From: Nocardia jinanensis | Lineage (GTDB): Bacteria > Actinomycetota > Actinomycetes > Mycobacteriales > Mycobacteriaceae | DNA: 64,000 bases | Assembly: GCF_014645735.1 (NCBI RefSeq) | Contig: NZ_BMMH01000030.1 | Span: 1 to 64,000, forward strand | Reading direction: 5' to 3' | Shown here: positions 52,542 through 61,902 of the stretch, piece by piece | How positions within the stretch are numbered: position 1 is the first letter of the stretch | Layout of the letters: every line of letters begins with the position of its first letter | The notes under the pieces: model-generated | What the model saw: only the letters and a program-made list of their open reading frames with translations | Told to the model about the DNA's origin: nothing | The model's database searches: none | Made by a program: the position numbers and the translations under genes

Positions 52542-52716
52542 CCGCACTCGCGGGCCCGTCGACGAGACCGTCGTGTTCGTGACCGAAGCCTGGATGATCG
52601 ATGACGGCAGCGCCGTCGCTGATCCCCCGTGGAGGCGCTGAGGACACTCCGGGTGAGGATCGGCAACGGGCAGTTCGGGATGTGCCGTCGGATGGTCGAT
52701 CGCTGAGCGGGACGCC

Positions 52717-53289
52717 CTATTGGTCGTCGGTGCCGCGCGGGCCGAGCACGAGATCCGAGGTCCGGGCCAGCACCTCGCCGCGGTCGGTGCCGTCGAGTGG
52801 ATCGGCGGCCAGGAAGTGCATGCCGATTCGCGCGCAGAAGGCGAGCAGGCTGCGTGCCTCGATTTCGACCGGGTCGGTGAAGTAGGTCCCGATCATTTCG
52901 CGCAGCAGTGCCATACGCTGGTTGTCGACCCGGCGCAGCCGCTCGGCGACTTCGTCGTCGCGCCGGGCCCAGTCTCGGATAGCGAGGTCGATGGGCAGCA
53001 GCTCGGGGGACAGGGTGAGCGCGCCGGCGCGCTGGATCTTGGTTCGCGCGTCGCCTCCTTCGCGCGTGACGTTTTCGAGTACGTCGTCGATGCTGCGCTG
53101 CTCCCAGGTGTCCAGCATCGCCTCGAGCAGTGCGTTGCGGTCTGCGAAATATCCGTAGAACCCACCCTTGGTCACACCGAGCGATTTCGCGAGGGCTTCG
53201 ACGCGGACCGCGTCGGGGCCGCCGCGGGCCAGGGCACGTAACCCTTCATCGATCCAGCCCGCGGTCGTCGTCCGTACCGCGCCCACCAT
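52717..53289 (-). CDS. TetR family regulator with divergent target
   Basis: 190 residues from the ATG at 53289 after AGGGAGA; the frame is open to 53484 through the operator region. HTH: GLRALARGGPDAVRVEALAKSLGVTKGGFYGYFADRNALLEAML (residues about 15-58). The second half is helical. Two copies of TATACG-N4-CGTATA lie in the gap to the divergent gene, so it probably represses both. Confidence 0.88.
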   Translation of the reverse strand: MVGAVRTTTAGWIDEGLRALARGGPDAVRVEALAKSLGVTKGGFYGYFADRNALLEAMLDTWEQRSIDDVLENVTREGGDARTKIQRAGALTLSPELLPIDLAIRDWARRDDEVAERLRRVDNQRMALLREMIGTYFTDPVEIEARSLLAFCARIGMHFLAADPLDGTDRGEVLARTSDLVLGPRGTDDQ

Positions 53290-53314
53290 GTGTCTCCCTT
53301 CACAGTCCAAGGTG

Positions 53315-53363
53315 TATACGGCACCGTATATTCGCGCTACCGTCTTATATACGCCAGCGTATA
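53315..53363. promoter_or_regulatory. paired TATACG-N4-CGTATA operators
   Basis: TATACGGCACCGTATA (53315-53330) and TATACGCCAGCGTATA (53348-53363), 33 bases apart from start to start, in the gap between the TetR gene and the divergent target. Identical six-base arms with different centres point to a TetR binding site in two copies. Confidence 0.75.
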
Positions 53364-53383
53364 ACAGAAGGTGGGTGTCAGAG

Positions 53384-53896
53384 ATGACCGAGAATTCCGA
53401 GATGCGCCCGACGACCGGCTCCGCGGCTCCGGTTGCCTTCCAGCAGCACGACATCGACGAGTCGATCCGGGCGCACAGTGGCATGGCGGCGTACGACTAC
53501 GCCGACCAGTTCACGATCGTCACGAAGGCCGCCGCGTCCGCGACGCCGGAAGAATGGGCGCGTATCGCCCTCGACGAAGTGGCGGGTACCCAGGGACAGG
53601 TCGTCTGGCGGGTCGTGCTGGGGCTGCGGCTGGCTCGCCGATCTGCGGCCGGACAGGTGGCCGGATGGCCGATCGTCGAGCGTGGTACCACCTGGATCAC
53701 CCTGGGGGCGCGGTCCTGGCTGCTCAGCGGCCGTCTGGTTCTGGAGATTTCCGACGGGACCGTTTCTGTGGGTACTTTTCTCCGCTACGAGTCCCGGCTC
53801 GGGGGGCGCGTCTGGGCTGCTGTGTCCCCGGGGCATCGACGCTTCGCGCCGGAGCTGCTGAACGAGGCGACACGCATTCTCTCGGCGCGGTCGTGA
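53384..53896 (+). CDS. hypothetical protein, target of adjacent TetR
   Basis: About 170 residues from the ATG at 53384; a GTG at 53375 is closer to AGAAGG and is the alternative. AFQQHDIDESIRAHSGMAAYDYADQFTI, then WRVVLGLRLARRSAAGQVAGWPIVERGTTWITLGARSWLLSGRLVLEISDGTVSVGTFLRYESRLGGRVWAAVSPGHRRFAPELL. The alternation suggests a beta-barrel/helix lipocalin- or SRPBCC-like fold, but I do not recognise the family. Regulation by the divergent TetR is indicated by two operators. Confidence 0.7.
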   Translation: MTENSEMRPTTGSAAPVAFQQHDIDESIRAHSGMAAYDYADQFTIVTKAAASATPEEWARIALDEVAGTQGQVVWRVVLGLRLARRSAAGQVAGWPIVERGTTWITLGARSWLLSGRLVLEISDGTVSVGTFLRYESRLGGRVWAAVSPGHRRFAPELLNEATRILSARS

Positions 53897-54048
53897 CGCG
53901 GTACCTGTCGGGAGTATCCGGTCCGGACGGGGCCGCTCGGCCGCCGGTGTGCACGTCCCGCGGTGCGCGACAGCCGTATAGGACGTTCCGGACAGTCGGG
54001 CGGGCTACGTCCGGCAGACTCGGCTGCCGGACGTAGCCCCATCCCCGG

Positions 54049-54495
54049 TCATTCCACGGCGCCGCCGGCCAGGAGCGCCGCGTTGATCACCGAGGAGAGC
54101 GGCGGCAGTAGGCCGTCGCGTTCCGGTGGTACCACCCAGTTGCAGCCTTCGCGGTTCCAGCGACCCAGGCCGGTGGGTAGCATGACCGCGCTGCCGATGC
54201 CCGGGATATCGATATCGATGCGTTGCAGCATCTCGATCACTTCCGGATCCGGCCGGCGATCCGGGTACGCCAGGAAACTCCAGCGAATCTGCCGGGCCAG
54301 CATGGGGACTCGGATATCCCGTGATTCCAGTAGTTCGCGGACGGCTTTCGCGCGTTCGGTGGGTAGATGGACAACACAGGCCCGGCTGGTGATCGGCAGC
54401 ATCACGAAGCCGCCGCGTTCGGTGGCCGATAACCCGAATTCGTGACGATAGTAAGCGGCCCAGTCGTCGACCGTTCTGAGCTTTTCCACGTTCAC
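54049..54495 (-). CDS. hypothetical protein paired with XRE-TPR gene
   Basis: About 148 residues from a GTG at 54495 after AAGGGG; the frame continues to 54546. VDDWAAYYRHEFGLSATERGGFVMLPITSRACVVHLPTERAKAVRELLESRDIRVPMLARQIRWSFLAYPDRRPDPEVIEMLQRIDIDIPGIGSAVMLPTG is a small alpha/beta protein that I have met near XRE-TPR regulators in Nocardia and Streptomyces but cannot name; it resembles a primase-polymerase-like fold only loosely. Divergent from the regulator at 54734. Confidence 0.7.
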   Translation of the reverse strand: MNVEKLRTVDDWAAYYRHEFGLSATERGGFVMLPITSRACVVHLPTERAKAVRELLESRDIRVPMLARQIRWSFLAYPDRRPDPEVIEMLQRIDIDIPGIGSAVMLPTGLGRWNREGCNWVVPPERDGLLPPLSSVINAALLAGGAVE

Positions 54496-54733
54496 GGTGT
54501 ATCCCCTTGCCTCCTGCTGCCGAGCCTCCCTGGCGTGCCGAGCCACGGCCCTGTGCCGGTTTCGCCGACCTGTTCTTCCAGGATCGCGCCCGGATCGGCG
54601 CGTCGGGAACGCCTACACGCTCGCGTTCCACTGCCCTTGCGCTGCCACTCGCACCGGTGGCGAATTTCCCTGTGGTTGCAGTCACATTCGGCTCGTACTC
54701 TGGAAAAGGAAATCGTTCGGAAAGGGTGACAAC

Positions 54734-56110
54734 GTGGTCGGCCAGTGGTCTGGAAGGGAGGCCCGGGCGCTTCGCGAGGCCAAGCGGATGAGTATCCGGG
54801 AGTTCGCGGCACATCTGGGTGTGCACGAACGACTGGTGTCCAAATGGGAGGCCGGGGGCGACCGGGTGCATCCACGTCCGGTGAACCAGGCTGCCCTCGA
54901 TACCTGTCTCGCCAGATCCGACGATATCGAGCGGACGCGGTTCGCGGCGTTGGCCGCGCCGGAACCCGATTCCGGCCCACGCCCGGACGCCGGCCGGTCG
55001 GCCGCGCCCGGCGGATATTCCAATGACGCCGAACTCCTGGCCCTCATCGATACCGGTGCGGCCCGTGGGGAGGGGCTGGCGGCGATTTCGGAGAAGGATC
55101 TGATCATGGCGGCAGCGCACGAGGCGAGTGAACACGCGGGCCGGGCGGAGGGAACGAACATCGGACCGAGCACGCTGGATCAGCTCGACGCCGACATCAC
55201 CCGGATCGCCAACGACTACGTGCACACCCCGCCGATGCCGATGATGGTGGAGATGCTGCGGGTGCGGCGCCGGGTGTACCGGTTGCTGGAAGGCCACCAG
55301 CGGCCGTCGGACACCAGTCACCTATACCTGCTCGCCGGGTCGTTGTCGGGACTGCTCGCCAACGCGAGTACCGATCTCGGCTATCTCGATGCCGCCGGGG
55401 AACAGATCCGGGCCTCCTGGGCGTACGCGGAAATATCCGGCCACAACGGGTTACGGGCCTGGGCGCGCGGTATGCACGCGCTCATCGAGTACTGGTCCGA
55501 ACGCCCGCACCGAGCACTGCAATTGGCGCAGAACGGTCTGCAGTACGCGGATTCGGCCACCGCGGCAGTCCGGCTGCACAATATCGAGGCCCGCATCTGG
55601 TCGAAGATCGGTAGCACCGCGGATACCGAACGGGCCATCCACGCCGCCGCCGACGCGAGTTCCGCGGCTGCCGCCGACAGTCTGCACGACGAGGTGGGTG
55701 GCGTCTTCGGGTTCTCCGACGCGAAAGCCAGCTATTACGCGGGCGCGACCTATATCCATCTCGGCCTGGCCGAACCCGCGCTGGCGGCCACCGAACGCAC
55801 GATCGAGCTCTACCGCACCGGTCCGGCGCGGCAGCGATCCTACGGTGCCGAATCCCTGGCGCGTGTCGATTCGGCGGCGGCCCATTTGATCAACGGCAGC
55901 CTCGATGGCGCCGAGGCGGCACTGCTGCCGGTGCTGGCGCTCGACGAGGACAAACGGATCGCACAGTTGGAGGAACGGCTCACCGGTGTGCGCCGGCGGA
56001 TCTGCGCCCCGGCCTTCCGCGGGGTCGCCGAAGCCAGGGCACTGGACGAGCGGATCGAGGAGTTCTGCGGGTCCACCGCTACTCGCAGCCTGCCGCCCGG
56101 TAGCGGGTAG
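54734..56110 (+). CDS. XRE-family regulator with TPR-like C-terminal domain (second copy)
   Basis: About 458 residues from the GTG at 54734 with AAAGGG upstream. HTH: SGREARALREAKRMSIREFAAHLGVHERLVSKWEAGG (residues about 5-42). The remainder is a long helical repeat region with a small acidic linker. Same architecture as the regulator at 21435 but not closely similar. Divergent from the hypothetical gene at 54049, a recurrent pair in actinobacteria. Confidence 0.82.
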   Translation: MVGQWSGREARALREAKRMSIREFAAHLGVHERLVSKWEAGGDRVHPRPVNQAALDTCLARSDDIERTRFAALAAPEPDSGPRPDAGRSAAPGGYSNDAELLALIDTGAARGEGLAAISEKDLIMAAAHEASEHAGRAEGTNIGPSTLDQLDADITRIANDYVHTPPMPMMVEMLRVRRRVYRLLEGHQRPSDTSHLYLLAGSLSGLLANASTDLGYLDAAGEQIRASWAYAEISGHNGLRAWARGMHALIEYWSERPHRALQLAQNGLQYADSATAAVRLHNIEARIWSKIGSTADTERAIHAAADASSAAAADSLHDEVGGVFGFSDAKASYYAGATYIHLGLAEPALAATERTIELYRTGPARQRSYGAESLARVDSAAAHLINGSLDGAEAALLPVLALDEDKRIAQLEERLTGVRRRICAPAFRGVAEARALDERIEEFCGSTATRSLPPGSG

Positions 56111-56700
56111 TCCGCGCGTCGGTGAACTGCTCGGGTGCCACGTCGCGCAGGCTCGCGAACACCCCACCGGTCCGGGTCGGCCCGGCCGATTCGTCGAGGA
56201 ATTTCGCGATACCGAAGTCGGCGAGCAGCACAAGTTCGCGTATACCCCGGGGCAGCAGGATATCGGCGGGTTTCACAGCTCGGTGCAGAGCACCGCTCTG
56301 ATGCGCGTGGTCCAGGGCGGCGGCGGTGTCCTCGATGATCCGCACGGCGCGTGCCGGAGCGGGCGGTCCGGCCCGCTACAGCTCACCGGCATCGATGCCG
56401 TCGACGTACTCCCTCGCGATCCACAGCCGGCCGTCCTGCTCGCCGCGTGCGCGCACGGCCACGATATGCGGGTGTGCGCGGCGGGCTGCGGTATCGGCCT
56501 CGCGCCGGAACGAGCCGCGACCTCGGGGTCCGCGGTCCGGGCGCGGTCGAGAAGATCGAGAGCTACCGACCGGGGCAGGTCGCGGTCCGTCGCGAGGTAG
56601 ACCTCGCCACCCCGCCGACGCCGAGGCGGCGTTCGATCCGATACCCCGCGAAAACCCTCGCCGCTCACCCGCGACTGCCCCACCTGGCTCTCCGCTGCCT
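56079..56700 (-). pseudogene. serine/threonine protein kinase remnant
   Basis: Reading across three frames gives an STPK domain: RGYRIERRLGVGG, then GEVYLATDRDLPRSVALDLL, HPHIVAVRARGEQDGRLWIAREYVDGID, then ALDHAHQSGALHRAVKPADILLP, VLLADFGIAKFL and APEQFTD. At least two frameshifts lie in the first 60 residues. The catalytic HRD is HRA, and the protein ends just after the APE motif. So it is dead by both frame and residue criteria. It lies downstream of the XRE gene, tail to tail. Confidence 0.75.
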
Positions 56701-56769
56701 CCCGTTCAGCGGTAACGGTACTGCACCGGGCCGGGGCGGGCCGGATATCCGCTTGCCCCTGGTGGCACC

Positions 56770-58023
56770 ATGGATCGGGTGAGCACTGGCCATTCGCACC
56801 CCGCGCCCCGGATTCTGGAGCAATCGAAGAAGCTGCAGAATGTCGTCTACGAGATCCGTGGACCGGTGCACGCACACGCGGCAAGGCTCGAATCCGAGGG
56901 ACACCGGATCCTGAAACTCAATATCGGCAATCCCGCGCCGTTCGGGTTCGAGGCACCCGATGTGATCATGCGGGATATGATCGCGGCCCTGCCGACCGCG
57001 CAGGGTTATTCCGAGTCCAAGGGCATCCTGCCCGCGCGGCGGGCGATCGTCACCCGCTACGAGCTGGTACCGGGCTTTCCGGAGCTCGACGTCGACGATG
57101 TCTACCTCGGTAACGGGGTGTCCGAGCTGATCACCATCACCATGCAGGCGCTGCTGGACAACGGGGACGAGGTGCTGATCCCGGCCCCCGACTACCCGCT
57201 GTGGACCGCGATGACCAGCCTCGCCGGCGGCACCCCGGTGCACTATCTGTGCGACGAGGCCAGCGGCTGGCAGCCCGATATCGCCGATATCGAATCGAAG
57301 ATCACCGATCGCACCAAGGCGCTGCTGGTGATCAACCCCAACAATCCGACCGGTGCCGTGTATTCGACCGAGGTGCTGCAACAGCTGGTGGACGTAGCGC
57401 GCAAACACCGTTTGCTGCTGCTGGCGGACGAGATCTACGACAAGATCCTCTACGACGACGCCAAACATATTTCCCTCGCGACGCTGGCGCCGGATCTGCT
57501 GTGCCTCACCTTCAACGGTTTGTCGAAGGCCTACCGGGTGGCCGGATATCGGTCCGGCTGGCTGGCGATAACCGGGCCGAAGGAGCACGCGGCAGGGTTC
57601 CTGGAGGGAGTGGATCTGCTCGCGTCGTCGCGATTGTGCCCGAATGTGCCCGCACAGCACGCCATTCAGGTGGCGCTCGGTGGTTACCAGAGCATCGAGG
57701 ATCTGATCCTGCCCGGCGGGCGATTGCTGGAGCAGCGGGATGTGGCCTGGGAACGTTTGAACGCGATTCCCGGCGTGTCGTGCGTGAAACCCAAAGGCGC
57801 GCTGTACGCATTCCCTAGGCTGGACCCCGAAGTCCACGAGATCCACGACGACGAGAAGCTGGTTCAGGACCTGCTGCTCCAGGAGAAGATCCTGATGGTG
57901 CAGGGCACCGGTTTCAACTGGCCGCACCACGATCATCTACGCATCGTGACCCTGCCCTGGGCGCGCGATCTGGCCGTTGCCATAGAACGTTTCGGCAATT
58001 TCCTCGCGAGTTATCGACAGTAG
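56770..58023 (+). CDS. alanine-type PLP aminotransferase (AlaA/AspC-like)
   Basis: 417 residues from the ATG at 56770. Class I/II fold I aminotransferase. LKLNIGNPAPFGFEAPDVI, GYSESKGILPARRAIV, NGVSELITITMQALLDNGDEVLIPAPDYPLW, INPNNPTGAVYS, LADEIYDKILYDD and the Schiff-base Lys253 in NGLSKAYRVAGYRSGW. This pattern is of the AlaA-type alanine/glutamate-pyruvate aminotransferases (aspC of M. tuberculosis, Rv0337c). A 6C-type small RNA follows it. Confidence 0.92.
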   Translation: MDRVSTGHSHPAPRILEQSKKLQNVVYEIRGPVHAHAARLESEGHRILKLNIGNPAPFGFEAPDVIMRDMIAALPTAQGYSESKGILPARRAIVTRYELVPGFPELDVDDVYLGNGVSELITITMQALLDNGDEVLIPAPDYPLWTAMTSLAGGTPVHYLCDEASGWQPDIADIESKITDRTKALLVINPNNPTGAVYSTEVLQQLVDVARKHRLLLLADEIYDKILYDDAKHISLATLAPDLLCLTFNGLSKAYRVAGYRSGWLAITGPKEHAAGFLEGVDLLASSRLCPNVPAQHAIQVALGGYQSIEDLILPGGRLLEQRDVAWERLNAIPGVSCVKPKGALYAFPRLDPEVHEIHDDEKLVQDLLLQEKILMVQGTGFNWPHHDHLRIVTLPWARDLAVAIERFGNFLASYRQ

Positions 58024-58345
58024 CGAGGCAGGTAACTCTGGGTTAAAACAGACCCTTCGTCCGGATTGAACCCAATTTTCTGAACCTATTGGCACAAAAG
58101 AGGATCCTGTGTGTACAGTGGTCCTCGGCGCTCAAAGTGCCTGGCCAGGTTGTCTACCCCCCCTGGGCAACCTGGTCCTCGGGTTAGGCCGCCCACCCCC
58201 CTGGGCCGCCTGCCCGCGGGCGGCGGAGACATCCCCCTGCTCTCCGCCGCCCCTTCCCGAGATTCTCGGAAATTCAGCGTAATCGCAGCGTAGGCCCCAT
58301 CTGCCGGTCACATGGGTACTCGGCGAATCCTCTAGGCTCACCGGG
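58024..58345. other. gap holding 6C-type RNA
   Basis: No protein gene. It contains three adjacent stem-loops with C-rich loops (see the RNA feature). TTGGCA near 58090 and TACAGT near 58115 are possible -35/-10 boxes, with a 19-base spacing, which is longer than ideal. Confidence 0.5.
58118..58255 (+). ncRNA. 6C RNA (actinobacterial small RNA)
   Basis: Stem 1: CCAGGTTG (58145-58152) with CAACCTGG (58168-58175), with a loop containing seven C (58157-58163). Stem 2: AGGCCGCCCA (58186-58195) with TGGGCCGCCT (58202-58211), one mismatch, with a loop of six C (58196-58201). Stem 3: a 12-base perfect GGGCGGCGGAGA hairpin (58218-58252) that would end the transcript. Two hairpins with six or more loop cytosines are the hallmark of the 6C RNA (B11 in M. 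tuberculosis), a regulator of growth-related genes by C-rich loop pairing to G-rich mRNA. Ends are estimates. Confidence 0.85.
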
Positions 58346-59986
58346 GTGAGCGACCACCATCACCATCACGACCACTCCCGGCCTATCGCCATCGGCGCGA
58401 CCGCCGCCCGCGTCGTGGTCGGCCTGCTGGTCGCCATCGGCATCGTTGTCGTCGTCGCGACGATCGCGCTGTGGCCCGATCGGCAACAGGTCGAGATCCC
58501 GCTCCCCATGCAGAATGCCGACGGATCCGCGGTGGTCACCGAAGCCGGCAAAGTCATCCGGCAAGATCTCGGTGCGTGTGGCAGTTCGTCCATCGGCCGG
58601 GTCTTCGACGGCGAACCTCAGCCGCCGGCGATGCAGGTCTACGACTGCCAGCGCAGTCTGATCGTCATCGAATCCGGTCCGCACGAAGGCAAGCACACGC
58701 TCCTGGAGATCGCCCCGGGCCCCGGGCAACCCGATCTGGCCGCCGGCGACGATCTGCGGATCGTGCGGCAGAGCGGGCCGGACGGGACACCGCTGTATTC
58801 GTTCGACGACTACGCGCGCGGGCTCCCGCTGAGTCTGATCGTGCTGGCCTTCGTCGTGGTCATCGTCGCGGTCGCGCGCTGGCGCGGGGTCCGGGCGCTG
58901 CTCGGACTGGTTTTCGCGTTCGCGGTGCTGATCGTCTTCCTCCTCCCCGCACTGCTGGACGGCAAACCAGCGATACCGGTCGCGCTGGTCGCGGGATCGC
59001 TGATCCTGTACGCGGTCCTCTATCTGGCGCACGGGGTGAATCTGCGCACCAGTTCCGCACTACTCGGCACCTTGACCTCCATGGTGGTCGCGGCGGTGCT
59101 TTCCTGGCTGACCATCGAGGCTACGGCGCTCACCGGTCTGTCCGAGGAACAGAACACCAATGTCGCTACCTATATCGAGCAGGTCAGCATCACCGGTCTG
59201 CTGTTGGCCGGTTTCATCATCGGCTCGCTGGGTGTGCTCAACGACGTGACCATCACCCAGGCGTCGGCGGCATTCGAACTCGCGGAACTGGATAAGAAGG
59301 CCACGCGGAGAGAGGTGTTCACCGCCGCGATGCGGGTGGGTCGCGATCATATCGCCAGCACCGTGTACACCCTGGTCCTCGCCTACGCGGGTGGGGCGCT
59401 GCCGCTGCTGCTGCTGTTCAGCGTGGCCGGCCGCCCGATCCGGGACGTACTGGTGGGCGACGCGGTGGCCATCGAGATCGCGCGGTCGGCGGTCGGTGGT
59501 ATCTGCCTGGCGCTTTCGGTACCGCTGACAACCGGTATCGCGGTCATGCTGGCCCGGCCCTTCGGCAACAAGCCCGGGCGTGCTGGTCCCGCCCGGCGGA
59601 GCGCGGTATCGCGGCGCTCGGATAGGACGCGTTCGGAAACGACGGGTACGCACCGCAAAGTGCCCCGCGCGGGCGCGGGCTCCGAAGGTGGCGCCGCGCA
59701 CGGCCGGTCCGGTCGCGGTTACCAGCCCTGGCCGACGACCGGGGAACAGCCGCGGGTGCAGCGCCCCGGATCCGGTGACCAACGGCCGGGCCCGCGCTCG
59801 GGCGAGACACCGGCCGCGCGAGGTGGGCAGTACGGGCCGCCGCGGTCCGCGCGATATCCCGCACCTCCCGATCCCGGATCCCAGCAGGCCGGCCCACCTC
59901 GTGCGGACAACCAGCGACCGTGGAATGAGGAGCAGCGGGAGGTCCGGCGACCGCGCCGACCCGGACCGGGCTACGGCGAGGGCTGA
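58346..59986 (+). CDS. YibE/F family membrane protein
   Basis: 546 residues, start GTG. The N-terminus has a His-rich run (DHHHHHDH), then a first span ARVVVGLLVAIGIVVVVATIAL. A periplasmic domain follows (residues about 45-155), then about seven spans, including SLIVLAFVVVIVAVARW and GLLLAGFIIGSLGVLNDVTITQASAAFELAEL, the family signature. The last 150 residues are disordered and Arg/Pro/Gly-rich. YibE/F proteins are widespread in actinobacteria and firmicutes without a proven role. The His run could bind metal, but that is conjecture. Confidence 0.87.
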   Translation: MSDHHHHHDHSRPIAIGATAARVVVGLLVAIGIVVVVATIALWPDRQQVEIPLPMQNADGSAVVTEAGKVIRQDLGACGSSSIGRVFDGEPQPPAMQVYDCQRSLIVIESGPHEGKHTLLEIAPGPGQPDLAAGDDLRIVRQSGPDGTPLYSFDDYARGLPLSLIVLAFVVVIVAVARWRGVRALLGLVFAFAVLIVFLLPALLDGKPAIPVALVAGSLILYAVLYLAHGVNLRTSSALLGTLTSMVVAAVLSWLTIEATALTGLSEEQNTNVATYIEQVSITGLLLAGFIIGSLGVLNDVTITQASAAFELAELDKKATRREVFTAAMRVGRDHIASTVYTLVLAYAGGALPLLLLFSVAGRPIRDVLVGDAVAIEIARSAVGGICLALSVPLTTGIAVMLARPFGNKPGRAGPARRSAVSRRSDRTRSETTGTHRKVPRAGAGSEGGAAHGRSGRGYQPWPTTGEQPRVQRPGSGDQRPGPRSGETPAARGGQYGPPRSARYPAPPDPGSQQAGPPRADNQRPWNEEQREVRRPRRPGPGYGEG

Positions 59987-60028
59987 TCCCGGTCCGCCGG
60001 GACACCGCGGGAATCGGTGCGGCCCCGG

Positions 60029-61747
60029 TCAGCGGTTGGGCGGTGGGAAGGGCAGCGGCGGAATGGTCGGTACGACGATCGGCGGCAGCCCCGGCACCTG
60101 GAAGGTGTTCGGACCGTTGGTGGTCGTCGGCGCCTCGGTCTCCTGCGGCTCGGCCACCGGCGGTGGCTCGGCCAGCGATTCGTGCTCCGGCGGGGTGGTC
60201 AGCGACGCGCCGGCCATCCCCGGACGAGCCGTGGGTGTGGTCGTCGAGGTCGTCGGCGGTGGGGTCGTACCTTCGACGGTGGTCGATTCCTGGCGGAACA
60301 TGTGCTGGCCGTAGCCGAGACCGATACCGATCGCGGCCACCACCACCAGGGCGCTCACAGCGACCGCCGCGACACCGAGTTCACGGTGTTTGCGATGTGG
60401 GGGCTCGCCGAACGACCGCCGGGGCAGGAGCTTCTGCGGGATCCGCAACGCGATGGTCGGCGGATCCTCGTCCGGTGAGAGCTGCGGCACCGCTGAAAGT
60501 GCCGGGCGCGATACCGGAGCCGATGGCGCCGGTGTGGCGCCACTCGGGTATTTGTCCGCGTCGGGCGGGGTGGTGACCGGGCCGGTCGGCGCAGTAGGAA
60601 CGGCCGGGCCGCTCTTCGAAACGGGGGCGGGCGGAATTCCGACGGCGGTACCGGCGGGCGGGCCGAAGATTCCCGGCTGCGGTATCGGAAGACTCGGCCG
60701 GGAAACCGTCGGTACGGGGGCGGGGATACCCGATTCGGTCGCCGTGTCCGCCGGTGCCGCGGTGCCGGTTTCGGGCTCGGGACCGAAGACGCCGACCCGG
60801 TTCACCGTCCGTGGGGTATCGCCCGGAAGGGCGGCGGGGGCCGGTCGCGGCGATTCGCTCGCTCGCGCCGGTGTAACGGCCGGGCGCGACTCCGGGGCCC
60901 GTTGCGCCAGCAGTGCGGCCCCCCGGGCCGTCGCCGCCTCCGGTTCCGGGGGAACCAGTACCGGCATCTCCAGAATCTCCCGCAGCGCACGGCTGACCAG
61001 CGGAATGCGTAGGCCACCGCCCACCGCGAGCACCGCCTGCACCACACGGCCCGAACGACCGATGACCTCGCGGGTGGAGCGAACCGATGCCTCGACGGCC
61101 CAGGTGATCAGTGCCGTGAAATTTTCCTGGGTGAGCAGCACCGGCCCGTAATCGCTGGGCAGCGCGACCGCGGATGTGGCCGAGAGCTTCTCCTTGGCCG
61201 AGCGGCACAGCGCGTCCAGCCGAGCCAGACCGGCAGGGTCGGGCGGATGGGCGATCCGGCCCGAGTTGATCTGCTGTTCCCGGATGAGCGAGTCGAAGTA
61301 TTCACCGCTGATATCGCCGGTGCGCTCGGTGTGCACGACCCGGCCGTCGGCGACCTCCACAACGGTCACCGACAGACCCGATGCGCCCAGGTCGTAGACG
61401 CCGAGGGTGGTGATTCCGGCCAAGGCGCCGGAGGCCGTGGCGAATTCGAGCGTGGCCTCGATATCGGGCACGATATCGTAATCGTCGAGGCCCTGTTCGG
61501 CCATCGCCACATGCATGGCCTCGGCCTGCAATTCGTCGCGGCAGGCCAGGATGGTCCGGGCTATCTCGGGATCGGAGTTCAGGGCGGCGGCGACCGAGAG
61601 CGCGGCCCGCTCGGCGCTCGGTGTCTCGGGCGGGATGATGAAGGTGCGCAGCTCGAACGCTTGCGGGTCGGGCGTCGCCGCGCCCGCAGGTGGGCGCGCC
61701 AAGCGGATCGCGCCGGTCCCCACCGACACTCCCAGTGCTGAACTCAT
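60029..61747 (-). CDS. Hsp70/actin-fold protein with membrane span
   Basis: 572 residues, start ATG. Residues 1-310 resemble the Hsp70/FtsA-like ATPase fold: VSVGTGAIRLARP start, LGVYDLGASGLSVTVVEVADG (phosphate 2), then AVLAVGGGLRIPLVSRALREILEMPVLVPPEPEAATARGAALLA. A Pro/Ala-rich segment of about 150 residues follows, then a span near 480-500 (LGVAAVAVSALVVVAAIGIGLGYG) and a Thr/Pro-rich outer tail. Architecture of the mycolata-type Hsp70-like membrane proteins; no peptide-binding domain is present. It ends 42 bases from the YibE/F gene, convergent. Confidence 0.8.
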   Translation of the reverse strand: MSSALGVSVGTGAIRLARPPAGAATPDPQAFELRTFIIPPETPSAERAALSVAAALNSDPEIARTILACRDELQAEAMHVAMAEQGLDDYDIVPDIEATLEFATASGALAGITTLGVYDLGASGLSVTVVEVADGRVVHTERTGDISGEYFDSLIREQQINSGRIAHPPDPAGLARLDALCRSAKEKLSATSAVALPSDYGPVLLTQENFTALITWAVEASVRSTREVIGRSGRVVQAVLAVGGGLRIPLVSRALREILEMPVLVPPEPEAATARGAALLAQRAPESRPAVTPARASESPRPAPAALPGDTPRTVNRVGVFGPEPETGTAAPADTATESGIPAPVPTVSRPSLPIPQPGIFGPPAGTAVGIPPAPVSKSGPAVPTAPTGPVTTPPDADKYPSGATPAPSAPVSRPALSAVPQLSPDEDPPTIALRIPQKLLPRRSFGEPPHRKHRELGVAAVAVSALVVVAAIGIGLGYGQHMFRQESTTVEGTTPPPTTSTTTPTARPGMAGASLTTPPEHESLAEPPPVAEPQETEAPTTTNGPNTFQVPGLPPIVVPTIPPLPFPPPNR

Positions 61748-61902
61748 CGGCAGCCCATCCGTACTTCCCGCGTCACGATATGCGAGCGTCGCCCGGTCGA
61801 TGGTGACGGCTCATCCCCCGAACCACTCTTCCGACAGTACCGCCCGGCCCCGATACCGCGGGAGGCAGCAATCGCTGCCGTGAGCCGACCGGCCCCACGA
61901 CT

